A stretch of DNA of 64,000 bases, from the NCBI GenBank assembly GCA_963920635.1, contig OY987299.1, positions 19,856,901 through 19,920,900 on the forward strand, given 5' to 3'. Each line of letters opens with the position of its first letter. The stretch's first letter is position 1. Positions 31,384 through 43,690 of the stretch are shown here, in pieces. Made by a program: the position numbers and the translations under genes. The stretch comes from Pseudeuparius sepicola (taxonomy: Eukaryota > Arthropoda > Insecta > Coleoptera > Anthribidae). The notes under the pieces were generated by a model that saw only the letters and a list, made by a program, of their open reading frames with translations, searched no databases and was not told where the DNA came from.

Positions 31384-33214
31384 GCTATATGTAGGTATAT
31401 TTAATTATCGTTTGTTGGGCCACACTTTTATCATACATCTTGGTTGTCGGCAACATCAGCAACGTCAAAGTTTATAATGGAAGTGGCGTATTTTTTCAGT
31501 CAGCTATATTTTTATGTCTGCGGATTATGTCGTAAATTTTCCAACATACTCTTGGAACCCCCATTCGAAAAGGCAGTCCTTATACGCCATGCCATATTGT
31601 TTCACGTTATGCCGCCTTGGACGGAGGGCATATAACTTGATCGAACCTGTCGCCTGTCGTCCTAAATAATGACCCTTTTATTGATTCACACGATTAAAAC
31701 TTGATATTTATACATACCAACTCGAGAAGACGTACACGCCATAATAAATATATAAGAAGGCACTGATTTCTGAACGCCGGCGGCCGGCGCCGGGAAACGG
31801 CGAAACTACTAACCTATATCACTGCTAGAACGAAAATGCAAACGCCGAGACGAGACGGTGCGCGTGGCCCGCGGCTGCGCGGCGCCCGATCTGAGGACCA
31901 AAACAGAAAATTACAAGATTTTCTTCATAAAGGGATATAAACATCATTTATTAGAATAGTTGTAACAGCAAATACTCTAGTTATCACTATAAAATGTACT
32001 TAGTAATCAACTAAAATGTTTAGTACTAGTAATCACAACTAAAACTAATTAGTTAAAGAGTCAGATTTACTAATGAACTTATTTACCACTACAAATATTC
32101 CTAATTCCTGCTACTCGAGGGGCAAAAATAGATTTTTTAGTTATAGTAACTGGTGGAACACAGTTGCTACAACAAGAATTATATTGAAATTTAGTTACCC
32201 TTACAAGATATTTCTCAACTATATTTTTTAGTTGGACGGTTATTCTCAGTGCATCTATTGACGATTAGAACAAATATTAAACGATACCCAGAAAACAGCA
32301 CTTTCCGGCTAGTTGGACGAGTTTTCCGACTTCTTGTAGGAAATGATCTACTTGTTTACTGTTTCAGCTAGCAATTCAGATTGCAGGATGATCGTGAATA
32401 TAAAATTTAATAATATAATACCGGTACAAATGCAACTGTTTAGAAGAAACTCAATTAAAGAGTGAAATGGTGGCCAGCGGAACGTCGTACTATGAGGTAC
32501 ACCTTTGAAGCTAAGGTAATAAAATGATTGCGCTACTCGACATCCACCTACCGCGACTTCTACATTCCAGCACTCCCAAATCTCGACAGACCTACCTTTC
32601 CAACACCGCAGTCTAGAACATCTGTGCCCCGCAACGGAAGGTGGATTTAAGCTTCGCGGAACGTGGGCAAAACACTAAAATAGCATCATCCTTTTTCAAA
32701 ACCTGTAAACCAGTTTTAGAATACCTAACTTCTCGCTGAAAAACTACCGACCATCAACTGTTATGCGCCTCGAAATTTATATTCGCATGCAGCCAACTCA
32801 GCACGGACAAAAACCGTAGTATATCATGTCGACAACTTCGTACCGTAGCCGTTGCATCTATAAACCGAGAAATATTATGTCAGATTTGCTATCCGTCAAA
32901 ACACAGCACAAAGCCAGCGCAGCTGACCTATTTCGCCGGCGCAGGCGAACATATACATAATCCTCGCGGTAGATAAATGTCGCTGAATCAGTTACTGTAC
33001 AAGGTTTTCATTTGGCGCTGCTTCACTGGCGTAATAAAGCATAATGAGGATTAACGCGTTTTATGCGGTGACATAAGAGACATTAATGCCTCTTCGCGGA
33101 GCTGATATGTGTGTGTTTGCTGACGGAAAATCATGTTGAGACGCCATTGCGTTTAATGGAAGTTGTTTCGTTTTCCACAGTAGAGATCTACAGCTAGATA
33201 TGGCGAGGGACAGC
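31384..33214. other. Single-copy DNA with GC-rich blocks
   Basis: 31765-31900 is very GC-rich (CGGCGGCCGGCGCCGGG; CGCGGCTGCGCGGCGCCCG). 32460-33180 is GC-richer, unrepeated, and rich in homeodomain-type words (GGCGTAATAAAGCATAATG, GATTAACGCGTTTTATGCGG). No protein is recognised. 31940-32251 belongs to the putative CACTGAG element. Confidence 0.35.
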
Positions 33215-34082
33215 TTACTGACCAGTGGCGGATACAGGGGGGGCCTACAGAACTTGTGACAGATGCCTAACTCTGTGTCTGTGGCTCTAACTTAACTTCA
33301 AACACAGAAACTATAACTATAGCCTTTTTCTATGCTTTAAAGAACAGAGTTTAATGTTAATTTCTATCTACTTAAATTTAGGATTCGTGTATGTAAAACG
33401 TAAATTCTGTTGATTACGGCCCTGTCCCCTGTCCTCCGTCACCTATCAATAATATCAATATGGCCGCTTTTTAGGGAATTCTAGGATATGAAATATTTAC
33501 CTGTCACAATCTCGTGTGCAATTAAAGAGCGGTTTTAGTAAATTTTCCACAGTTTCTCAATAACACCAGTACGAAGTCAATTCGCGACAACGGCAAGAAA
33601 ATTTTTGAGCATACTCGCCAGTTTCCAGATAAGAAATGCATCGGTGGAAATATTTTTTTTTTCACTTAAAAGAATTAAAACTTGGTTACGTACCAATATG
33701 GTCCAAGACAGACTATAAAGTAATTTAATCCTATTAAATATAGATTGCAATGTACCCATAAATGAAGAAAATATCAGTTTGCGCGAAAGAAGATAAAATA
33801 TGATTTTATTTTGTGATAAGTACCTACATTATTTTTAAATCTAAAAATTATTGTTTCTTTTTGTGATTTTGTTTTGTTATGTTCATTATTTAAGTTTGTT
33901 TTTTATTTTGTTTGGGTAAATATTTTTTTGTTTTTGTTTTTTCTAGAGAAATAAATTATTTTATTTTTCACAAAAACACATATTATATTCTAAAAATTTT
34001 CCTTACCCCGGCCCCTCACGAAATTTTTTTACCATGCCGCCCCCACCGTTTAAATTTGCCTGGATCCGCCTCTGTTACTGAC
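33215..34082. mobile_element. Non-autonomous hAT element with perfect TSD
   Basis: The element proper is 33223-34074: left end CAGTGGCGGATACAGGG, right end CCTGGATCCGCCTCTG. It is flanked on both sides by TTACTGAC (33215-33222 and 34075-34082). Its left third (33250-33550) is a family G sequence also found at 42745-43085. The interior is AT-rich and no transposase is visible. Confidence 0.85.
33250..33550. repeat. Family G, copy 1
   Basis: It shares AACTTGTGACAGATGCCTAAC, AACTTCAAACACAGAAACTA, AAACGTAAATTCTGTTGATT and AAATATTTACCTGTCACAAT with 42745-43085. Another fragment is inverted at 59220-59295 (TGTGACAGGTAAATATTTCA). Confidence 0.75.
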
Positions 34083-34876
34083 GTACTTATTAGAAGTTTG
34101 GGTATTCACAAACAAACATAATGCACAACCTTATTGGATACGAAACTGAATTGAACTCATATTATACGTTTCATTGCTTATACAGGACTTTTTCGCAATA
34201 AGTAGATCTAGAGATATTGTGCGCCAGAGCACGTAGAATCGTAGTAGCGTTCGTTATTCTTATATTCGTCACATATATAAATTTAGTAAATAATAGTAAT
34301 TGAACAATTAAATGCGGGGTGGTCAAACTTTTAGGGGCACAACTTCAAAAATGTAAAGAAAAGTTTGGAAAAAGTAGATTTTTTCATATAAACATTTATC
34401 GAAATCCTAAGGTTCTTCGTTATACAGGGCGTCAATATTTACTTCTTTCCGTTGCTGTAGGAGCAGGGTCTAGTGTAGGTACTAACGCATCACATTGCAA
34501 TAAAGTTTATCCGAACCTTAACTCTACATGAGAAGTTCATTTTAAAATGGAAATTGCGACGTACTATACATCGAACAAAAATAAATTCCCGCGGCTTTCA
34601 GTGGCACAGTAAAATTAAAGTTTTATACGTTCCTGTTTTACGGGCGTGCTTTATCTTTTCCATAAAATATATAGCGAGATCCGAAGCACAGTTTTGTGAA
34701 ATAAAAACACCAGTAAATTCACTTTTTCCGATATCAGCCGGTTAACCATGCATTTGGACAGACGTATCGGATACCGAAATTATAAGCGTTTTTTTAATCG
34801 GCAGTGCGAAGAAATAAAAGTTTATAATTATGCGTATTAGTGTACAAATTTTGTAGAATGTGACACGAATGGTAAT
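34083..34876. other. Single-copy AT-rich DNA
   Basis: A stray TATACAGGGCGTCAATATT motif is at about 34421. No gene is recognised. Confidence 0.4.
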
Positions 34877-34957
34877 AACAATAATAATAACAATTCTCAC
34901 CCTCATAATACTCCAAACTAGGAGTACCCCAGAAGCAACTGATGCTTCTGCGAGGGA
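34877..34957 (-). repeat. Family D: LINE/SINE 3' tail
   Basis: It has the same minus-strand core and (ATT)-type tail as 10231-10315 (ACTCCAAACTAGGAGTACCC shared exactly), but a different 5' boundary sequence. Confidence 0.6.
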
Positions 34958-35658
34958 GGTGGGCAATTACTATTATTTTGTCTTCGTTGCCATTTGCGGC
35001 TATGGCCGAGTTTTCCCGATATAACTAGGATAGCATTCGGCACTACGGAAAACCCTAGAAAACCGTAGTAATCCCAGTGAATGTAATGTGAATGACAATG
35101 GGCCTTGCTCACTCAATCAAATTTCTATATTCCTTACCACTAGAATGAAATTAATCACATAACTCTTTAATAAAATCCCCCTCAGCATCTTTCTCGTCAA
35201 TACCTAATTTTGTTATAAACTAAAAAATATATAAAAATTTTAAGCTAATTTGGAGCAATGAAATTGCGTTTGCGACGTTGCCGGTTATACTAGTAATCGA
35301 AGCCCCAAAAATTCGATCTCCGTTCTAATCTCAGACATGCACATTGAATCGAAATCGATTCTCTAGAGCTAGAGAAAGACAGTTGTATAAACGATTGTCC
35401 GAACTCGACCGTACAGACGCAGGTAGTTTTTTTGTGGGGTCGTGTCGTCGTGTGTCGTGTCTATATATTTTGTGTTTTGTGGTGTCTATAACAATCTGTG
35501 GGCTGGTCGAGTCATTCTGTCATTCTTTAATGTAAACCGAGCTAATAAAACTAAATGTTTTTCTGAAAACCTGCAAAAGTTAAAAGTTAAAATACCGTAT
35601 TTAATTGGTCTTGTGATAAGGATGGTGCTAGGCACTTATTTAGCATTATCAGTATTGT

Positions 35659-35877
35659 TACCTCCCTGAAGAACTGAAAAAAGTGATCCCGTAATTGAGA
35701 GAATGGAGAAAGGAATATTTTGGTCATCCGGAAAACCTTTTGATAGCCATTTTAGGAGATGATAGAAAACACATTCGAGAGTTAGCTTTAAGAATAATTG
35801 CAGAATGAACGGTAAAAATAAACGATGTCAGAATATTTCGAGTTAATAAATTAAATTTTGATTATCCTATAAACTAA
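35659..35877 (+). pseudogene. Decayed ORF of unknown family
   Basis: A 72-codon frame from 35659 reads YLPEELKKVIP, a stop, LREWRKEYFGHPENLLIAIL, GDDRKHIRELALRIIAE, a second stop, then a less clear tail ending at TAA. The amphipathic, charged pattern 'HPENLL.A.L.D.RKHIRELA.R' looks like real protein rather than chance. I have the impression of an uncharacterised family scattered in arthropod and cnidarian genomes, but I cannot name it. Two in-frame stops mean it is dead or read wrongly. No neighbour helps define a role. Confidence 0.4.
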
Positions 35878-36660
35878 CCTTGGTTATAAACCAGATTTAT
35901 TTAGGTTTGGACAACTTACAAGTTGGTGATCATTCTGCAAGTAACTTTTAACTTAAAAAAATGGAAAAACATTGGGATTGTGGTATATTATTAAATTAAT
36001 TGATATTGAGGTTATTTTATTAATTCTGGCCTCTGCTCTTTTCGAGCAATCTACTAGCCACTATGGGGCGATATACGGTGCCAAAGCGTGGGGAACCATG
36101 AAAGACCCATCCACTCGTGCTCGTGCACCGCCGCGCCGCCCCCTGATATTGAGGTCATGTGTTATGTCTATTTGGCTTTTGCCACAAAATATAAGCTAGG
36201 TAAATTTTCTTCTTCTTCCGTCTTCAAAAATCTCAAATAGAAACATACCGATATTGCCGTAAATCGTGTCAACGTCGCAAAACAGTAGCCAATCAGCTTT
36301 TTGGTCCCATGACGACACGGGCCCAAGGAATTTGAATTTCAAAACCGTTTTTAGGGCATTTCCCGGCCGAAAAAATCGGGAAAAATATTTTTGTGTTTTA
36401 TTTACTATTAAGATTCATAATAAACATAAAAAAGTGTGAAACAGGCCCATTGGTAAATCACACTGATAAAGCTATTAAGGAGCAATACCGTGAATCCACA
36501 ATTTGTCCAGCGGTGTTTTCGAACCAAGGTCGATCGAAGGCAGTTCGACTTGCAGTCTAAATAGTTCGGAGACGCTACGAACGTCGCCACCGCCCTGGTA
36601 TGAAAGAAAATTGGAATCAGCCCGTGAACCTAAACGAAAAGGTATTTGTTTGGTATGGTA
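35878..36660. other. Single-copy DNA
   Basis: The interval 36055-36160 is GC-richer (GCACCGCCGCGCCGCCCCC). The ORFs of 60-75 codons here have no recognisable domain. No repeat is shared with the rest of the window. Confidence 0.35.
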
Positions 36661-37550
36661 TACGGGGTGGCCCATTTAAAACAGTCCACCTGAAATATTT
36701 TCAATGGAAATGGTTTTTCCGGAAAACCCCGAGACAGGTCGATTTTGCTTTCATGGGGGACATAATTTGACCGTAAATTCATGGCTGTATGGTCATCCCC
36801 CCAAAATGGGGTGGCAACCCCTTTAAGAATCTTAAATGGCACGGGGGGTCAAGTGGCTCATCGTTGGATAGGTATTTCATTGCTCTTTACAAACATGCTG
36901 AAATTTTATTTTTTTGAGTTAACATTAATGTAAAAAAAGCAATGAAAGTGTCGGTGCAATAAATACAAAAAAAAAAACACTTCAAAACAGAATTAAACTG
37001 CAAAAAATAAGGCTTATCAGAGAAGTCGTAGCAAGGTGACGGGTTTTATTAGAATTTTAAAGGTAGTCGTCTTCCGATATTTTACTAACCAGAATTGTCT
37101 AAGAAGTTAAATCTGTTTATTTGTTATTATCCGCTGTTTTGTTGCGACTACCTTTAAAATTCTAATAAAACCCGTCACATTGACACGACTTCTCTGATAA
37201 GCCTTATTTTTTTGCAGTTTAAGTCTGTTTTGAAGTGTTTTTTCGATTTATTGCACCGACACTTCATTGCTTTTTTACATTAATGTTAACTCAAAAAAAA
37301 AAACTTCAGCATGTTTGTAAAGAGCAATGAAATACCTATCCAATGATGTGCCGCTTGACCCCCCGTGCCATTTAAGATTCTTGAAGGGGTTGCCACCCCG
37401 TTTAGGGGGATGACCATACAGCCATGAATTTAGGGTCAAAAGATGTCCCCCATGAAAGCAAAATCGACCTGTCTCGTGGTTTTCCGGAAAAACCATTTCC
37501 ATTGAAAAAATTTCAGGTGGACTCTTTTAAATGAAATGGGCCACCCTGTA
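36661..37550. mobile_element. 0.89-kb palindromic MITE
   Basis: The ends TACGGGGTGGCCCATTT and AAATGGGCCACCCTGTA are complementary. Long arms include GAAATGGTTTTTCCGGAAAA, AATTCATGGCTGTATGGTCA and TAAAACCCGTCAC with their complements. The spacer at about 37080-37140 has no coding remnant. Confidence 0.85.
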
Positions 37551-37624
37551 TGTTGAATTATTAAAATGCTATTTTTGTTATTATTGGTGTAGTTATATTT
37601 TATCTGTGTTTTAAGCCCATCATT

Positions 37625-37910
37625 AGCCGCGTTCCTTTTGCACCTACACTGAGAATTTTAGCTCAGTTCTTAGCCGAGCCACTCAGTTTGTTTTTTCCTG
37701 TCAAAGGCTCGTCTTGTGAAAGGGTCATTTTCCCCACCACCAAACTGAGCCAATATGCTCAATAGTGAGGGTCCTCGCGAGGATGTGTTTGAAGGGTGAA
37801 GAGAGAGGTAAAAAATCTCACTTTAGCTCACATTCTCCTTTGTAAAAAGAACTGCCACCAATTGAGATAAAGTAAGAATTCTTAAGAAAAGTGGCAAAAG
37901 GATCGCGGCT
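37625..37910. mobile_element. 286-bp MITE with AGCCGCG ends
   Basis: The terminal inverted repeat is AGCCGCGTTCCTTTTGC / GCAAAAGGATCGCGGCT with one mismatch, flanked by ATT on both sides (a possible 3-bp duplication). The interior has repeated CTCA/TGAG words. The superfamily is not determined. Confidence 0.6.
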
Positions 37911-40244
37911 ATTGTTTCGGTCATATATATTCTTGTACAGTGTGGATAATTTAATGACCTATCAACCTGAATAGTATCCGCTTCACTTCTGAAAACTTTC
38001 TACTACCATTGGGGATTTAAACTTACTGGTAACTTTCTTTCGATTGTATATAATTTGCTACGCTACAATTTGCCGTAGTACAGTTCGGCGCTTATTTTGT
38101 TTTCTTTGTTTTAGCGGAAATTCCAGCTGGGCTTTAATAACATCCTCTTGAAACACGGACCGGTTCTGCGGAAACAAATAGGTTTATAAGGGCTTGCCGT
38201 TGGAACAAATGAACAGGACATCTTATTAAATGCTACTCAGAGTACTGGGAAATTTTTATTGCGAAAAGAAACTGACAATTTGTAGCAATATTTGTCGGTC
38301 AAAGACTTTTCGTTGAAATTTGATCATTTTGAAATAAGACCTGCATGATTAGACACTGATTTGTGAAAATTTTAGTTTCGAAAAATCAAGTAGGTACCTA
38401 TATGCCTTGGAAATTTTGAAAGGTTTTAGCGTTGACTGACGTATTAATAAAGACTGCTCACGGCTGTCATGTTTGACAGTTCTCTGGCTCACCATGCGCT
38501 TCCCGGAGACCAAATACAATGCAAAATACATTGTTGACCATAGGCGCCATCTATTTTCCAGGATATAAAGCTATAGCCGTGAGAAGTCTTATTAATAAGT
38601 CAGTCAACGGTTTTAGGTCAAAAGTTGTTCAGAATGAAATACTGAGCAACTGTGCAAAATTGCAAAATTCTAGGCATACTTCGATTTCTTTTCAATATGG
38701 GAGAGAAAAAAATATATAATGTCAAAGTAGGCGGATGGTTTTTACATTTGCCAGACGGCTGTAATTACCTATGTCTTCGGAACAATTTTTCTCAGTAACA
38801 TTTGTGCTACTTCCCATCAAAAAGACACTTTTCTAAAGAAAACTAGGGAAATATTGAAAATAAATAGGCCTAGGATTTTGAAATTTTTAAATAATAATTG
38901 CTCAGTGTTTGATTCTGAACAACTTTCCTCAAAAAGAATTTGCATTAAAACCACAGAACGTCTGGGCGAGTTTTGTCGTGCTGGCTGGAGTATCTATTTT
39001 TGTAATGTTTCTTAAAATGTGTTTTTTAATTATTTGATGTTTGTTTTTAATTTATTATTATTATAAAGTTAAACATTATCTACCAATCCATTGAATTTTA
39101 ATCTGGTTTTTCGCCACCAAACTGGTTTTTTAACCACACTTTTTAACCACACTTTTGACCACTTTTTCAAGTTGCATGGAAAATTAATAAATTCTTAACA
39201 GTAAATGAACTAAACTAAAAAAATATCTTCAACAAATTTGTTCTCAGGACATTTTAACCTGAAATTTATTAATCTGTCATTTCACTTTGACGTGACATGA
39301 TCTTTTAGAAAGGAGGAAGATTTATTCTTCGAAAGCTCAGGAAACAAATTTGTTCAAGATATGTTTTTAGTTACAAGTTCAAAGTTTAGTTCATTTACTG
39401 TTAAGTTTGGTGGGGAAAACCCAATTAATTAAAATTCAATGGATCTGCTTATGCCACAAATAAATTTTAGAAAATATTATCTACCAAGTTAAAAAAAGAG
39501 GAATGTTATGGGCTGTCAGATGGAGAAACAAAAAACTTGTCCCATACACCAAAGTGGTTCAATTAAGTAAAGACATACCTATACGTTTTCACATCACACT
39601 TTACTTTGTGGTCGAATTTAAATATACGCTCGATACCTCAACGACGTTTTGCACCAGTTTAAAAAAGTATTTTTTTTGAAAATGTCAATACTCTTTATCA
39701 AGTAAATAATTGTAGCCCGTAGAGAAAAAATGAAGAAGTGTAATTAATTTGTATCGACCGTCAAATTTATGTTACACCATGTATTTGGATGCGAGTTCAT
39801 TTTCAGACTGCACTATCTGTAATAAATTCTCTGTGCACTGCTAGCTCTTGTATTTGCTCCGGGGCAAAAAGCAAGCAATTTTATAGCAAAAAGCAACTGC
39901 CTTGTTAAATAGGACATGCTTTTAATTAACTCCAAAAACGGATTTTAATTGCGCAGCATACGCCCGGGCAATATTTATTACTAAATTAAGAGCAAACAGC
40001 GGTATATGTAACCCCATTATGTGCTGATTAAAATCTTCAAAAACAGGTCCAGATATATTCTCTTTTTACAGAATGAGCGAATTATCAATCGAAAGATAGC
40101 AGAATAATGGGCTTACAACCCTTGATTTGTTTTTATGTTACTAATGAGGACGAGGGATTACTCACTTGTTATTAAGATTTACAGCGACGGCAGAAAGTAT
40201 AAGCAAAGTACTCTTCCTTTTAAACATAGGAAAATATAAGATGA
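37911..40244. repeat. AT-rich DNA with inverted repeats
   Basis: Two inverted pairs are visible. At 38412-38465 / 38570-38620 the pair is GGTTTTAGCGTTGACTGAC against GTCAGTCAACGGTTTTAGG. At about 39080-39230 / 39345-39450 it is CCATTGAATTTTAAT / ATTAAAATTCAATGG and AACAGTAAATGAACTAAAC with its complement. 39830-40010 has AATTA-rich, homeodomain-like words and is unrepeated. No gene is seen. Confidence 0.5.
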
Positions 40245-40565
40245 TTCTTTGGGTTTACTTCCGCGATTTTTTCGTTTTTTGCACCCCACAAAAAACGTAA
40301 GAAACAAAAACGTGGCAATTTTTGGTAACTAGGTGATGCTGAAAGCAAATCGGCACCCATTGCTAACTTGTCGCGCAATATAAAAAACTCAAATTGGGCA
40401 AAACTGTTAATAGGAAATTTTCAACGATTTAAGGTATTTTTGGAAGACAAGTTTGCCATGGATGCCGCTTTCTTTTCAGCGTCACCTAGCTGTCCAAAAT
40501 TGCCACGTTCTTGTTTGATATTTTTTTTGTGGGGTGCAAAATCGGAACGAAAATCTCGGTGGTAG
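40245..40565. repeat. Inverted-repeat element, 320 bp
   Basis: The arms 40255-40358 and 40455-40562 share TTTTGCACCCCACAAAAAA, AACGTGGCAATTTT and CTAGGTGATGCTGAAA with their complements. The spacer of about 100 bp is non-coding. Confidence 0.7.
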
Positions 40566-40827
40566 TCCTCAAACAACATACTGTATTTTACTAAAATTCT
40601 AATTTATACAACTATACTAAAATCAAGTAACTCGAACGCCTGGCGTAATAAAAGCACGCGTTCGAAGTCGTTCCGCGAAATAAGGCGATTGGTCAATAGG
40701 TCATAAAATATCAGCGCGTCTGGCAACAGGGATGTACTCGATCGCAAAAGCGTATTTATGCGGTTTTATCTTGTTGTTTTCAGGTATTTAGACACTGACA
40801 CAAATATTTTATCGATGTTTTGAATCC

Positions 40828-40914
40828 CCCGCACAAGCATGTGGTTGCTTCTGGGGTACTCCTAGTTTGGAGTATTGTGAGGGTGAGAATTATTATTATT
40901 ATATCATTATTATT
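40828..40914 (+). repeat. Family D: LINE/SINE 3' tail
   Basis: Plus-strand copy: CCCCGCACAAGCATGTGG, then the conserved core with hairpin ACTCC/GGAGT, then GAGAATT and a run of ATT units. Confidence 0.6.
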
Positions 40915-40984
40915 ATTTTAATTAAGCCAATAAATTTTTTCCGAAATATTTTGACGTAAACAATTGTAAAAGTAAAATTAAATA

Positions 40985-41265
40985 AAGGTCGTGCTTCAAC
41001 GCACATGTTCTTGTTTACATCAGGGGTAAGAGTTATTTGACTTTAGTATAGTGTGCAAAGCACTACCCACTTAAGCACACGAAGGCCGAGTCAAAATATC
41101 ACTCGCTTACAATATTTTTTCTAGAACCTTTTCAAGTATATAAAATTATTTACCATCGCGGCTGGCTGACAGTTCTATGACTATACTAAAATCAAATAAG
41201 TCTTACACCTGATGTAAACAAGAACGTGTGCGTTGAGATTTTCGCCAGAGCCGCACTGAGGCACG
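40985..41265. repeat. Small inverted-repeat element
   Basis: The arms 40988-41052 and 41186-41265 share GTCGTGCTTCAACGCACATG, TTCTTGTTTACATCAGG and TTTAGTATAGT with their complements. Confidence 0.7.
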
Positions 41266-41279
41266 ACATGGCATACTTA

Positions 41280-41605
41280 CTGACAGAAAATCCAAACTGC
41301 TGCTTGTTGTGCAGCCTCCATGTAAAATAGATTAATACTCAAACATACTAAAATATTTATACTAAAAGAGTGCGCTGTTATAGGCAACAATTTCGCAATG
41401 TGTACGAAAAGTTAAATGGGATTTATTGGCCGGGGTTTGAATATTTGGTCACTTTTAACGGGAGATGGCTCCGCGTCTGACGTTTGATGTTTACATCTCT
41501 CCAAGGCCTACTTATTGAAAAAATCGTATACAGTAATGGGCTACTTCAGTGCTGATTTCTGAGCTTTTAATGACGATTTTGGAACACTTCACTGCCGATT
41601 TAAAG
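41280..41605. repeat. Family A, short copy
   Basis: It begins TGACAGAAAATCCAAACTGC and follows 27531-27846 closely through GTTTGATGTTTACATCTCTCC and AACACTTCACTGCCGATTTA. Confidence 0.65.
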
Positions 41606-42067
41606 AAAAAATTATGTATTTTCTGTTGTATCTGTTTTGAAGATTTCAAATTTTCAATTTTATATGGAAGAAAACATCTCAAATGACGATGAGACACAGA
41701 TGTCAAAAACTACAAAACAGGCAACAAGAACCGTTATCTGGCAGTTTTATCCATGTCCAACTGAGAATGCTATTCCGAAAAATAAATTAAACTAAAGTCT
41801 AATATCCAAGTTACAGCGACAGTCAATAAACAAAGTCACATGATCGCATTGCGATCGATTACCAGGGTCTGACTATTATGAGATTTCCGGTGGCTTGTAA
41901 TTCTGAACTAATTCTTTTTTACCTTTCGAGGATTTTTATATATTTCCTTAAATTAAGTAGCAAATAAATTTACAGAATATACAAACAAAAGACAAACGAA
42001 AGAAGTCCAAAACTCAGTTTAAGCGCCATCCGTATGTTATTAATGTGGGCATGGGCGGTTATTATTA

Positions 42068-42485
42068 ATAGCTAATTTTCAAGAAACCCTAGTAGGGATT
42101 TTTTTACGACAAAATGTTATTAAGAAAACTTGTTCAAAATGAAAAACTGAGTAGAATTGCAAAATTCCACAAGTCTAGGCCTACTTTCATTTTTAGCTTT
42201 TTCGCCTTTTTCTCCCACTTTTTCTTAGAAATGTGTCCTTTCTGAAACTTTCACGTCAAAACATTATTAAGGAACTTGATCATCGTGAAAAAATAAAATT
42301 TTGACGTGAAAGCTCCAGAAAGGACACTTCTCTAAGATAAAAGTGGGAGATAAATCTAAAAATCAAAGTAGGCGTAGCCTTTTGAAATTTTGCGAATCTA
42401 CTCAGTTTTTCATTCTGAACAAGTTTTATTAATAACATTTTGTTGTAAAAAAACCCTAATGGGGTTTCTTGAAAATTTGCTATTT
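42068..42485. repeat. Palindrome of about 420 bp
   Basis: The arms share TTTTCAAGAAACCCTAGTAGG / CCCTAATGGGGTTTCTTGAAAA and AAGAAAACTTGTTCAAAATG / CATTCTGAACAAGTTTTATT, and both carry a block with CTTTCACGTCAAAA. The centre is near 42276. Fragments of the same family appear near 38620-38990. Confidence 0.75.
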
Positions 42486-42744
42486 TAAAAAATCATAGCA
42501 GGCCATGAAACAATTACCCTATCCAAATACCACCACCTGTGAGATACTCTCCCTTGATACTACCAATAAAAAAAATAGAGACCATTTGTTTTCCTTGCCC
42601 TTCATATATTTCTGAGGTGTCCAAAATCAAAACACACTGTATATATGCACCAAAAAAAAAACTAATCTAAAAACGCTCTTTAATTGTACACTAGAAATGA
42701 TATTTCTTAATTTAGTAATTCAAGGTTGGCAGCATTGTTCTTTG

Positions 42745-43085
42745 CACAGGGGCGTATTTAGCATATCTGACAGAAATGTCAGAACTTGTGACCGATGCCT
42801 AACTTTAACCTTGATAATATTATGTGGCTCTAATCTAACTTCAAACACAGAAACTATAACTAAGTATAGCATTTTTCTGTGCTTCAAAGAACAGAGTTTA
42901 ATTTTAATTTCTATCTATTCAAATTTAGGATTCGTGTGAATAAAACGTAAATTCTGTTGATTACGGCCCTATGTCCTCCGTCATCTATCGATAATATTAA
43001 TATGGCCGCTGCTTAGGGAATTGTAGGAACATGAAATATTTACCTGTCACAATCTAGTGTACAATTAAAAATCGTTTTTAGATTA
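42745..43085. repeat. Family G, copy 2
   Basis: It matches the left part of the hAT element at 33223-34074 but lacks that element's CAGTGGCGGAT end, so it is a diverged or end-deleted relative. Confidence 0.7.
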
Positions 43086-43309
43086 GTTAGTTCCTGAGAA
43101 CTATTTAGTCAAAACCATTTGTCAAAATAATACATCATCTCCCCCTGTTCTGTTGGTCGTTCGTTACATTATTTGACTAAAATGGCGCGCCAAAAATGTG
43201 CGATAATTAGGTATTTTACTTTAATTTTTGATGCTAACGAATCGCTTGTCTGCTGTGTACGCGTCGAGCACCTAAGCAAATTTATTAAGAAATCCGTCTG
43301 AGCCGGATT

Positions 43310-43690
43310 AATTTGAATTCTAATTTCCCGGCTTGCGCGCCGCAATGGGGGCCAAAATCCGTAATTCAATTTCGGGGGAACCTGCCGGAGTGCCAATATT
43401 CGTCAGTCACAATGTGGCGGGCTGGAAGGGGTGCTGGGGAGGGCTCGACACCTCGAGGAGCGCCAAGCAATTACCCCAGCTCTAAATTTTTAATAAGCTG
43501 GTCAGGAGACGCCGCACCCTTCTTAACGGGTGCCGGAGCGGAGAATCTCTTATATGCATGGCCTCTATTACAGCAGGAACGTAAAAATATGCGGGAGGTG
43601 CTTTTACGTTTATTTGTCGCTGGATACAGCGACTTACTGTGCAATTTTCTGGAGAAAATGTTCAGCCGCTATTATGCATATCTGCCATCA
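43310..43690. other. GC-richer single-copy island
   Basis: It is unrepeated and bordered by repeats. It contains CAATTACCCCAGCTC, TTTTTAATAAGCTGG and CTTTTACGTTTATTTGTCGC. A 126-codon plus-strand frame crosses it with no recognisable domain and no supporting start. I favour conserved regulatory DNA; this needs comparison with a related species. Confidence 0.3.

Larger units (their letters stand above)
27935..32251. mobile_element. Possible composite element bounded by CACTGAG / CTCAGTG
   Basis: The left boundary reads CACTGAGGAAAAAAATTTG and the right boundary ...ACGGTTATTCTCAGTG. Both sides carry dense TAGTTGT/ACAACTA words (28050-28330 and 31960-32240). Between them sit three clear later insertions (28774-29677, 29763-30192, 30253-31375), leaving about 1.8 kb of host element. 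Only about 9 bp of the ends match precisely and no target duplication is evident, so this is a hypothesis. Confidence 0.3.
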
